Source: Patagioenas fasciata (lineage: Eukaryota > Chordata > Aves > Columbiformes > Columbidae). Taken from it: a stretch of 64,000 nucleotides of DNA. Below the pieces are notes generated by a model. That model saw only the letters and a program-made list of their open reading frames with translations. It was not told the DNA's origin and searched no databases. The translations under genes and the position numbers were made by a program. Of this stretch, positions 53,645 to 64,000 are shown piece by piece; the stretch's first letter is position 1; every line of letters starts with the position of its first letter. The stretch is from NCBI RefSeq assembly GCF_037038585.1, contig NC_092525.1, positions 20,790,867-20,854,866 on the forward strand, given 5' to 3'.

Positions 53645-55355
53645 ACCTTTGAAAAATCGGATGGGTGTTGTATTTTATTTTTTTTTTTTTTTTTCAAAAA
53701 AATGACTGCTGACAGCAACTACATGCTGCTCTCAAATCTCATCAGACAGTAGAATGTAGGGAGAGACTTTCTTGCCCGACCAGTAAAGTCTTACTCTGTG
53801 GTCTTTTCAACTTACAACATTTGGATAAAAGGGTAGTGGTCAACCAAGTCAAAAGCGACAGCGAGAAAGAAAAATACAAAAGCCGAACAAAGAGAGGTGC
53901 CGGAGTTCTGGATGTGCAATTGGTTTGAGTGTTCATGTTGTAGTGAACGCCAAATTGTTCATAGCCTAATGAACACTAAGGGATTTTTGGAAAGCTGGCC
54001 ATCTTAGGGTTTTTTACTATGAAGATTTCCAATGCCTGCAAGAAAAAGAAAAAAAACAAAAAAACCAAAAAAACAACAACAACTCACGACTAAATTGTAT
54101 AGCACTATATATGAGAAACAGCACTGAGTCAAGATCTGGGATTGGTTTGTAAGAGTTGCTTTTTTTCTCTTTTTTCATACTAGTTTATTTTTGCCTCCTC
54201 TATTCCATACTGTGACTTAGTTTAGAAGAAGCTTGCCAGGTCAAAGATCTCTGAAGGGTCTCGGTTCACACTACATGCCTTTAACGAGCAGTCCTGAGAC
54301 ACGCAGTGAGGCTGAATAACTCCATCCTCTGCACAGAGAAGCCACATTTCTTCCTCTCCACTCGCTCCCCAGCGAGGGTTCGTCCTGCCTGAGCCCCCCC
54401 CTACAAATGGCCCTTCATGCAAAGAGCATCCTCCGCTTCCCAGCCATCCACCCCGCCCCCCTCCGAAAAAGAAATCACAGCAGATTTTCTGCGTGCCCAC
54501 GGGAGCTGGCGGTTCACAAGTCGGTAGCAGCGGCTCTGCCGAAGACGCGTTCGCACTACGACCCTGGGGCTGTGTCCTGGGGATAATTTTTTTTATTCTG
54601 CAGTTTCGGGACGGGCTGCTGGGCGGCACGTCCCAGCCTGGGTGTCAGTTGGTTTGTCCATCCTCTCCTCCCTCCTCGTCCTCGTTCTCCTTCTTCTCCC
54701 TTGGGCACCGCAGTGTACACCACAGCAGGTACCAGGTCCTGTGCTCTGCTCGGTGACACTGGTGGTAAATCATTTGTGCCTATATCGAGTGTGATTTTTT
54801 TTTTTTTGCCTGGAAACCACAGGTTCTTGGTTTGCAGCCCTTTCACAGAGCGCGTTTGCAAAGGGATCCCGCAAAGCATGCAGAACGGCCATTTGCACAT
54901 CCTTGTTACAGAATCCGTCCTATCATTTCAACTATAGCAAGCTATGATTTTTTTTTATATATATAAATATTATATAAATAATGTATAAAACCTTAAAAAT
55001 TAACTATGTAAAATATTATTTCTGAAACAATTTTAGATATACCCACTATGACTATAAACTGTGTCCTGACCTGTGTTATTTACATTTTGCTGCTTAAAAA
55101 AGCATTGAATTAATTTTTTTTATAGTCAACTAAAATATTGTAGTTCTGTGGTAGTAATATTTTAATGAAAATAACTACAATTAGAGACATTTGTATAAAA
55201 AAAAACATATTAAATTGTCTGTATTTTTGTAATGTTCCATTTTGTAAAGAGAAGAATATTCAAAGACTTTTGTAGAATACAAAATTGAAGTTTGTATCTG
55301 CGAAATTATTGCTGTATAGATGTGCTTTTTAAATAAAAGCTCATAACACAACTAA
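53645..55355 (+). other. PLPP3: PLPP3 3' UTR
   Basis: About 1.7 kb from the stop codon to the predicted cleavage site. It contains a T tract (about 53676-53694), an A-rich stretch (about 54040-54082), a GC-rich middle (about 54360-54620) and a very AT-rich last 450 bases. The AT-rich end is typical of a distal 3' UTR. A miR-25/92-family seed match lies at 53914-53920. No AATAAA occurs before the one at 55332, although AT-rich near-matches exist around 54960-54990. Confidence 0.85.
53914..53920 (+). promoter_or_regulatory. PLPP3: miR-25/92/363/367 seed match (7mer-m8)
   Basis: GTGCAAT is the exact complement of bases 2-8 (AUUGCAC) of this microRNA family. The following base is T, so it is a 7mer-m8 site. 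It lies about 270 nt after the stop codon in AT-balanced sequence. Human PLPP3 is a reported target of miR-92a in endothelium. Whether this site is the orthologous one is inference. Confidence 0.55.
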
Positions 55356-55380
55356 ATATCCTGGTGTGAGTTGTATTCTG
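55332..55380 (+). terminator. PLPP3: PLPP3 polyadenylation signal and downstream element
   Basis: The canonical AATAAA is at 55332-55337. Likely cleavage is about 15-20 nt later, in the CATAACACAACTAAA stretch. A GT-rich downstream element, TGGTGTGAGTTGTATTCTG, follows at 55362-55380. This is the only complete signal of this kind directly after the AT-rich 3' UTR. A second AATAAA at 55684-55689 could serve a rarer longer form. Confidence 0.85.
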
Positions 55381-58300
55381 CCTTTGGGTTAACCTTCCCC
55401 TGCCAGAGAAATAGGGCCCTTGCCTGGCAGGAAGACTGGGGCTGACCTTTTGGGATTTGATGATGCACAAGGAAGGGCATCTGGATAAGAAGGACTCAAT
55501 GCCACTTCTGATGGGCATCTGAGAAGATCCCACCAGCTCTTGGTTGGAGAGGGCGTGATGGGGACTCTCATGGGTTTGCATTGAACTACTCTTGGCTATG
55601 TCCAGTCTTTGAGCAGATCTGTTTTTATTGGAGGCATCCCTTTTTCTTTAGCAATATTATAAGCTTTAAAGAAATATTATTGGAATAAAATGGAATCTTG
55701 AAGAGCCACAGCCCAGGTGCTTGGTGTGCTGGACAGCCCCTGCCTAGGAAGGCTTACAACTATACTCTGAAACAACACCTTTTCCATGAAAAACAGACCC
55801 TTTGCAGATGAACAAAAAACTTGCAGCTCTCTGGGTTGCAAAGATGTGGGTGGAAGGGTAAAAGAAGAAGAAAAAAACAAGTCCACAACATGTGCTCAGA
55901 TATGCGCATGTGCACAGTATACAGTTACAAGGCAGCCTTAATTTTTTTTTTTCTCCTCCTCCCACAGAAGAAAATGAACTTTTCGGCAGTGACACAGGGA
56001 CAGAGCTGCTTTTCGGCCACTCCTTGGGTGAACCGCATCGGGAAGATAACGTGGCACAGAAATAATTTGCAAGAATGCATGACAGGAAGTGAATACCACA
56101 TCAAACTGCAAATAAGCAGCAGGTGGAAATTAAGTAAGCAGAACTCAACTAGCACTTTCTATTATTATCCGAATTAGTAGTTATATTTTATTATGCATTG
56201 AAAAACTTTGTAAACTTGCACCTGTCCTAAATGCAAAGTGAGTGATTTGAAAGTGGGGGTTGAGTGTGTTGTAGAGGTGAGACTTTAACTTCGGGGCAAT
56301 GGCTGTGAGGACAGACTCGTAATCCCCAGTTTATCTCCAAAGTATGCTAAGAAAAGTGTTTGCTTTGCATCTTAATCCCCAGCTACTTGGAAGAAAACAG
56401 GAATACAGATGTCTGGGTGAAAGAGGAGGGCTTGGAGGAGCGTCAGAGGGGAAACGGCGCAGGAGGCGATAAGAGCCAGGGCAGAGCTGGTGGCTGCGGG
56501 GCCAGTGAGTTGTGGGACCTTGCTCAGGATGTCTGGGTCAGATTGGGGAGAGGGAGAAAAGGCCACGGATAAATCTATGGGAGGTAACAGGCTGAATGTT
56601 ATAGTGCAGGGCTGAGCATCAGCAGTGCCAAGTCCTATTTTTGCCCTGAGCGATGGTCGTTTCCTCCTCCACTTCCCGTCCACCTCCCCGGTGCTGTCCT
56701 GTCCCATCCCGTCCCATGTGTGCTCTCTGGCTGGAGGTGGTTAGGGCAGCTTGGCACAGCAGCTTGTGTTGGGGGGTGCAGCTTTGCTGGGGCTCACCCC
56801 TGCTGATTGCTTGGGAAATAAGTAAAGGGGAGCGACAATTGCTGGAGGCACGTGTTGGAGAGGTGATGTGTGGTGGCACGGTCTGCAGACACCTTTCTGG
56901 GTTAGCTGAGCATGGGGTAAACTTTTAGGTGCTACAGGAAGAATGAGCACTGATATTAAATGGGCGTTTCAATGAAACCCCACAGAGAAGTGAAAACCAG
57001 GGGAACAGGGGTGTAGGTACCTCAAGCTGTGAGCACGGTGGCAGGGTGTATCTATTGCCATCGCTTCCTGCGGGGCAGGAAGGAAGTGAAAGAGAAATGG
57101 GTGAAATGGAAAAAAAACCCCAAACAAACAACAAACCCATGTGAGCGCTAGGATCCCAAGGCAACTGCTTTTGCGGGTGGTTCCCGAGCAGTGTCTGCAT
57201 GTGCAGCAGGAGCTTGCACCACTCTGATGTTTGGTCCTTCATGCAAACACACATCAGCAGGGATGCTGAACAGCCAGGAGGCATCGGGGCTGACGGTTTG
57301 CGTGCTGCTCCGCACGCTGCAGCTGTCCTGGACGAGGGAGACGGATGAACAAACTCCAATGTGGTCATGCAGACACGGTGCGTTGCTGGAGCCCCGGGCT
57401 GGATGCTGGTTGTGGCCTTTAGTGCTGCAAAATCCAGGCTCTGCTCATGCTGATGCTAATCGAAGATTGCGGAGCGCCCAGCGCAGCCGTCTGCTTTTAA
57501 CGCTCGGGCCTGGCTGGCAGATCCTTTCTGCACAAGGGCCTATTCTGGTCAAACCTGTCTTTTTTTTGCACAGAGACTGGTTCAGCGTGTTTTCGCAGGC
57601 AGGGATTCATGCATCCACCTGACTGCGATGGGAGCAGGTCTTTTGTTCCAGGGTAAGAAAGGTTTACGCAAGCCCCAGGTTCAGCCGTGTTTCGGTGTAC
57701 CTAAACAGCTTCACTCAGCAAGAATGCTTGTTGTACTTCTGCTCAATGATTTTCAAATATGAAGTTCTCAATCAAGGGAGGGGGAGGGAGGAGAATAGTC
57801 GTGCAAGCAGAGACCTGTTTTTCTCATGCTCCGAGCCTGCCTTGTTTTGCGTGTCTGAAGTTTTTATCCAGTTGTTTGTACAGATAAAACCAGCAGCCAG
57901 CTGTGGAACAGAGGACATCTTGGGTTGAGGTCCTGCAGCACCAGAGGGTGGATCTCAAGCCAGGTCCATGGCTGGGGTGTAGCACAGCTGTCCCTGGAAC
58001 CAGCATTCCACATCGGCTTCATTTCCCTACCCCATCTCCCGTTTCTCTTGACACATCCTCTGCCTTCATACGCTGCTCTCTTCCAAAAAGGCAAGTGATT
58101 TCTCCCATGTGTTTATCTTTACCTCTGGAGACCAGATCAGAAGTTCTGATTTTATGAGTGAAGTGAATCACATGTCTCCTGGCTTCTGTAAATGCAGTCC
58201 GTAGATGAGCCCAGAGACAGGAGCTACTGCCCATCTCCTCCAGACTCTCCCACCCTTGTTCCCTGGGTGCTGGGTGATGGTTGGCACAACCCTGATGACC

Positions 58301-61300
58301 AACTTGCTTGACTTACCAAGCTACATGAATGTTGAACAGAAGCTGTTGCCCTCACCAAAGCAAGCAGGAGGTAGAAAACAACCTCCTGTTGACTCAGTGT
58401 GTGTGGGGGGAAACCTCACAACAACAACTTTCAATTATCACCTCTGCGCGCCACCACCACTGGCACCAGCCAGCACGGGAGCGCCTGCATTAGCTTGTCT
58501 TGAGTTACAATTTCCTCAGGGCACAGACTACACCTATGTGTGTTTTTGGGTTGCAGTGATCAGACTGGTTGTGAAGAACCCCCACCCCTTCCTATCTGTA
58601 GCTAGAAGGGAGTGAAGTCACCGGGAAGATCTCCCAGTTTCCTTAGAAAGTCTTGTTCTGCAAGTTTGAGAGCCGCCAACTGCCACCACAGCAGTCGCTC
58701 ACAGGCAATGCTGCTTTAAATATATAGTGGCTCAGCCTCGCGTAGCATTTAATTTTTGTCTTTAACTCAGAAAATAACCATCTTGGCTTTCTTTTTTTTT
58801 TTTTTAACCTCTCATCAGGTGACTCTCAGTGCTATGTTTTGAGACACGTGAAGCGTGAGGCTGCCAGCTAATTCACTGCTGGTGGCAAAGGCATCGGCAT
58901 CTGCGGGGTTTAAAGGCATGAACTCCACAGGGTTTGATCTCGCTTTATGCTAAGGGTTCGTAACCAGCAGGAACAATGGGCTGTTATTTAAGAAAAACAC
59001 CTTTTAGTGTTTCCACGTGTCAGCAGAAAGTTGAGAAACAGAACCACCAAAACACAAAAATACGTGTACACACACATCTATGGATGGGAGAAATGGGGAT
59101 TGAGGGGAATTCAGCCTGGTTCTGAAGTCTTTGAAGGGAATAAAATCATACCAAAACTTGAAATAATACGACTTCTCTTTCCCACCTGAAAAATGAATAA
59201 AATGAAAAAAAGCCATCACTTAGTTTGTACAGGGAGTGATGTGAAAAACTTGGCTTTCCCACCGCACTTTAACATCTCTGTTTCCAGGTGTGTAGTGTGA
59301 GGTCCTGCTAGCTGAGGTCAGCCTGAGATATAAATTAAATAAAGGAGCATTTAATTTGTGCTGAGCTGATCTTTCCCCTGAAGAAACATCATGAATGAAA
59401 CAGGAGGAAATGTGCTGGTTTAATAAGGAGTTCAGAAATAAAAATAAAAACTAAAAGGTAAAATAAAATCTAAAAGATAAAAGAAACCCCCTTTTTATTC
59501 AAAGGAGGGAGACAAATCTCCCCTGAGCACAAGCAGGTCTAATAGACCTGCCTTCTGCACAAGTGCATAATTTGCTTATTTTTAAAGAAATTCTACTGAT
59601 GTTGAAGGTAAATGAATAACATTGCTCCAGCCTCCTAGGGCTTGTCTGAACAAGAAAGATTGTTAATGTTTAATATGAGGTAAAATTTTAATCCATTTCA
59701 TTAAACTGTCTAGATATTCTTAGTTCAGTTTTAAGCAGGATTAGTCCTGTTTACCTGAACTCAAGTAAGCACAAGTAAAACTTTGACTGATATAAGCGTT
59801 GCTTAAATTAAAGGAAGAATAGCTACCAAAGCTTAGGTGGGGGTAAGCTCTTATTTAAAATTTTTAAAAAATGGGTTTGCTTAGATTTTTTTCTTTACAA
59901 AGTATTCCTTTCCATGGGAAAATAATAAAAACTAGAAAAAACATATGGAAGTTTTGCTTGTAAACAATGAGATGATTGCAGCTGAAAAAGCACTACTTAA
60001 TTCAAGAGAGGTGATTCTTTTCAGCAGAGACAGCCTAAGCATCCCCTGGAATGGATGCAGAGTAAGGCTGGGCTGGTTGGACATGGAGCTTCCAACTCAC
60101 CCATTTCGAAGAGTCACCAACACCAACTGTAAACAAATGAGTCAATGCCAAGGTCAGCAGGATGCTCCATCCCTCACTCAGAAATAATCCAGCAGCTCTT
60201 CTCTTTAGCCTTGTAGCCCACGGCTAAGGTACTGCATATCCTTCAGAAAGGCATCCAGACCTGATGTAAAGGTGCCAAATTATATTGGATTTACCCCATC
60301 CCTTGGCCAGCTGTCCCACTGGCTCGTTGGCCTCACTGTTAAAAATATGTTATTAATACTTCCCTTGTTTTTCATTATGAACTGCTTCTGTGTTCCCATG
60401 CCTCGTATTCCTTTGCTTTTATTTATTTTTTTAAAAAGGCTTTTTCTTATTAAATCGTGCATTTTTCCCATAGCTGAATCCCCTGCTTAGCTTTTCATGG
60501 GATTTCCCCATAAATAATGCTTCTAAGTTTAAAGTTTGCTGACTTTTTGCTCCATCTACAAGAACACAAGAAAGGCTGAAAGTTAACACTAAATCAGTGG
60601 AGAAGAGCCACCTGGGGACCAATTCTTCTCTGTGCAAGCAATTAGACAGGAGCACCTTCTGCTTGTAGGTCAGATTTAATCTGCTGATGCTCTCCAAGAG
60701 GAGAGATTCCTTATCAGGTCTTAACCCCTTTGCCTTCCAGGCCCCAGAGGAATATTGGCTTGACAGCATTTGCCCTTCTTCATGCCTTCTTCAGTCAGGC
60801 ACTTTATCTGCTAGACCTCGGGGTACTTCTGAAAAACAGATAACCCTCTCTACTGAGGATGTCCAAAGCTGCAGAAGAGGCCTCATTTCAAGAGGAACGT
60901 TAATGACTCCTGTGCCAATGTGTAAGATGTGTTTCTTCAAGCAATGTTGATTGGGGGAGCAGCATTTCTGAGCTTGGTGGGTAAGTCACTTCTTACTTTG
61001 TGCTTGGTGTAAATCAGGTGTGATGCTGTTTGTTAGGCATGTGAGCTGGGCCACCATGAGCTAAGCTACATAAGGCAGAAGTCTTAGAGGTCTGGAGATG
61101 ACTCTTTGGCATGACGTGAAGCTGGAGGGTTAAGAAGTCTCGGAAATAAGGTTTCATCGCAGATTGACATGTACCTTAAAATTCACACAGCAGAAATATC
61201 TATAACAATTCCAGTTTTCGAAAGGAACTAAAAGTTACCTCTATGCTAAATTCTTGTACAACAGCTGATGTACCAGTAGAGCCAGGGCAAAGCCAGATGC

Positions 61301-63660
61301 AGATTTGACCTTGCAGAAAGCAAACAGCAGCACACGGGGCTTACAGCAGATAACTGCACAGACACCAGCAAACGTGAGCTGAACAAAAGGCTGCAGAAGA
61401 CTTTCCACCCATCATATCCTAACAGGCTGGTGGAGTAAAGGGAGGGATGCTAGGCAGAAGGTTACATTTTAAGTCTTATTTATTAAGGAAAAAATATTCA
61501 AATAACTGCACGCCTGCTCCTTGTCTGAATTGGCACTGAAAATAGGAAGGTAATTGCCCTTCTAAGCTCCTCCAGGAAGATTTGAATAAAGAAGGCGAGC
61601 TTACTGGAGGCATTAAACCATGCATGTCTTATCTTGCAATGAAGGGAGCAGTTCCCCACGGAAGTGGGCCAGGCCAGGCACCAAGCAGGTGGATTAACTG
61701 TTCAGAGGAAAGAGCATGGAAAGTAGCTTTCTTGCAGAGCAGGTCTCCATACAAATAAGTACAAGGCAGCATGGATTAGTGCTTAAACTAATGAACCACC
61801 CGTCAGACCCCTCCAGGAGAAGATATTAGCACATAGCGGTCCGGCCTGCGACAAGCTGGCACCTCTGCAAGGAGCCAGAGGGTTTGGTAGAGAACAGGCC
61901 GCCCGTAGCCAAACTCCCAAAATACACATTGTGCTTTATTGGAAACGTAACACAAACATTTCCAGCTCAGGAGCGGTAATGAGCCTCTAGTTTGCCTCAG
62001 GATGTTTTCTCCCAACTTGGTTATATTTATGAGAAGCTATTTTTTGCTTAAGTAGAGAAGGTGAAAAAAATTGCATGGCCTGAGCTCCACTTCCCCTGCA
62101 CCCACCGCTGCAACCCTCGGGGCATCCGCATGGGTAAGGGGAGACCTTTTGGGGTGCATCCATACATCAGCTGTTGTGCTTTATCTTTTGTTATGAGGGG
62201 AAATACATACATTTTTGCAGATAAAAGCCAGGCAATCAAGAGGCTTATTAAACAGAAAATGAGCTTGAGAACACAGAGAAGCAAAACTATTTGTATGGTG
62301 CTGAGGTGGGCAGGAGTCGGGTGAGGTTGGAGAATGGAGATGGGTTTGGCTGTAAAGCACTCACCATTCTCTGCCCATGGAAAAAACTTTAATGGTTGGG
62401 CACCCCAGGAAACCGGGGTGGGTGTGAGGAATCAGAAAGGATGTGTATCCTCAGCGGACATACATATGGTATGTCCCCTTACCTATACTGTCAGCCGAGG
62501 CAAATCTCAACTTTTTTTTTTTCATGAAATGGGAAATTCCAAACAATCCCCATTAGGAAACATTAAACATTTTTGTGAAAATCTATTTGCCCAACTGCAT
62601 TGCAGCCCCACACACTTGCAGGCACTCAGCACAGAAGCAGCATCCTTACAATCTCAAAGCATTTGAGAAGTATGTTTTTATTTTCTTTAGTACTTCAAGA
62701 CATGGTACAAACACGAAAAGAAGATTTGTTATTTTTAAGTAAGCATAGCGGCAAAGCTTGCTCTTGGCCAGCCCATGGGCTGGTGTAGAAGAAGTGTGGT
62801 GAGCTAAGCTCATATTCACCCAGGCAGCACCTCTGCAAGTGCATTTGCTTACCAGCCTGTGAGATATTGACTGGAGCTCCTGAGCCCAGTAAAACTTGAT
62901 GCTGCTGGCATAGCTGCTGGGTTCCTTAGCAGAGATGACATGTCTCCTTCCCCCGAGCACCCTGAGCTAATCGGTCCTAAGGGCTTAGCGGATGCTTGGA
63001 AGGATGCAGCCATCACTGTGCTAAAACCTCCGGGGAAGGTGGTATTTGTTGTAACGACCCATTTCCTTCTCCCTGGAGCAATGCAGGGAGGTAAACTGGG
63101 AGTCAATATGCCAACGATAATGATGTGATGTGGATTAAAATGACTCCAGCAACAGGAGCAGCCCAGCTCTTGTTCCCCACACAGTTTGCTGTGCAACGCA
63201 CTGTTGTGCTGTGCGATGCGCTGTTGCTCTGTGAGGCTATTTAGGTGCTCTCCTCCTGCAGATTTTAACAGGAGCTGGTGCTAACTAGAAGCCAGGGGTC
63301 TAAATAACCTTTTATATTAGGGCCCCAAGTCCTGAGCATGAGCCATGCACGCTGCACCCATGCTCTGCTACCATAAATAGCATAAGTCATATAATGCTTA
63401 ATCTGCATAAGCCCATCATAATTAGATAAAAGTCAAGCGAAACATCCTTCACCTTCTGTAAATAACTCAGGCCAAAGTCAAAATAAGTGCCAGCAGAGAG
63501 AGCATGTTCTTACAGCAACGGGATTTCCAGGAATGCTGCTTTTCTTACTGAAAAATCTCTGTTGTCCAAATGCACTCGGCATTTGAACAAACAGGGGCTA
63601 AACCAAAGTGAGAACTAACTGCTGGGGCTCGGCAGCACATGTTTCACATTAAGGAGCTGT
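55381..63660. other. Downstream intergenic DNA, no gene seen
   Basis: No exon, RNA gene or mobile element is recognisable. Open frames are short and without domains. The region alternates GC-richer stretches (about 56400-57600) with AT-rich ones (about 59330-60000 and 63360-63440). A short 20-bp duplication occurs at 63185-63224. The neighbouring gene in this direction is not reached. Confidence 0.65.
63185..63233 (+). repeat. Degenerate 20-bp tandem repeat, about 2.5 copies
   Basis: TTTGCTGTGCAACGCACTGT is followed directly by TGTGCTGTGCGATGCGCTGT (16 of 20 bases equal) and then by a partial third copy, TGCTCTGTG. It is a small tandem duplication without an obvious role. Confidence 0.7.
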
Positions 63661-63666
63661 TTGAGG

Positions 63667-63735
63667 GGCCTATGTGGCTTAGTGGATAAATCATCAGGTT
63701 TGTCCCCTCAGAGCTCGCAAGTCCAGAATAGGCTG
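63667..63735 (+). pseudogene. tRNA-like relic (tRNA-Arg-like 5' half)
   Basis: GGCCTAT (63667-63673) can pair with ATAGGCT (63728-63734), giving a 7-bp acceptor-like stem with one G-U pair. Between them, GTGGCTTAGTGGATAA contains a match to the polymerase III A-box (TGGCNNAGTGG) and resembles nuclear tRNA-Arg genes. The B-box side, GCTCGCAAGTCC, is degenerate. The total is only about 68 nt, and the anticodon and T arms do not fold well. It is most likely a decayed tRNA pseudogene or the head of an old tRNA-derived SINE, and is unlikely to be functional. Confidence 0.35.
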
Positions 63736-64000
63736 TGGTCCTAAAGGAGAAAAAACTCAGCCTAAGCTTAATAGTTTCCATCACAGAGGTTGTACGCTGG
63801 TGCGAAAGAACTGGTGCACAGGCCAGGTCTGTGGGCTGGAAACCCAATCCCCACCTTATGTGGGACCTTAGGAGCAGTTGTAGGATGCAACAGTCCCAGT
63901 CTTGACATGCACAGCCTGTCCAAGGATCTCCTCCTCTATCCACAACCTTGGGAACAAGCACTGCCTATTGCTGAAACATGGGAAAAGCGATGAAAACAAG

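Noticed and set aside
55684-55689. Second AATAAA downstream of the gene as main poly(A) signal
   Set aside because: The signal at 55332 directly follows the AT-rich 3' UTR and has a good GT-rich element. The later one is at most a minor alternative.

Overview
This window is vertebrate nuclear DNA, almost certainly from a bird. Its only recognisable protein-coding gene is a complete, split PLPP3 gene (phospholipid phosphatase 3; older names PPAP2B, LPP3, VCIP) on the + strand. The bird assignment rests on six CR1 LINE 3' fragments with the typical 3' ends (related to ATTCTATGATTC), the low repeat density and compact introns. I cannot name the species.

Layout. Positions 1-10690 are upstream non-coding DNA with one CR1 fragment, a (GT)11 microsatellite and AT-rich stretches that look like regulatory DNA. 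About 10690-11995 is a CpG island with the promoter, the 5' leader and coding exon 1. Six coding exons follow: 11247-11385, 34826-34983, 39688-39971, 40736-40793, 48606-48782 and 53519-53644. They have GT-AG introns of 23.4, 4.7, 0.8, 7.8 and 4.7 kb. Joined, they give 942 nt and 313 residues (human 311), with all three PAP2-family catalytic motifs intact. The 3' UTR runs from 53645 to about 55355 and ends at an AATAAA signal with a GT-rich downstream element. Positions 55360-64000 are downstream non-coding DNA in which I see no gene. Near the window's end is a degraded tRNA-like sequence.

The encoded enzyme is a six-pass membrane ecto-phosphatase that dephosphorylates extracellular or lumenal lipid phosphates such as LPA, S1P, phosphatidate and ceramide-1-phosphate. 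The catalytic machinery is conserved, but three accessory features described for the human protein differ here. The RGD integrin motif reads RGS, the di-tyrosine basolateral sorting pair reads His-Tyr, and the N-glycosylation sequon has moved nine residues downstream. A 3' UTR seed match for the miR-25/92 family fits the known control of human PLPP3 by miR-92a.

I found no operon, phage, CRISPR array or novel multi-gene system. The most interesting items are the accessory-motif changes, an AUG-free 5' leader that is open in frame with the protein and carries a 20-bp minisatellite beside the start codon, and a 13-bp perfect inverted repeat next to a SOX-like palindrome in intron 1.
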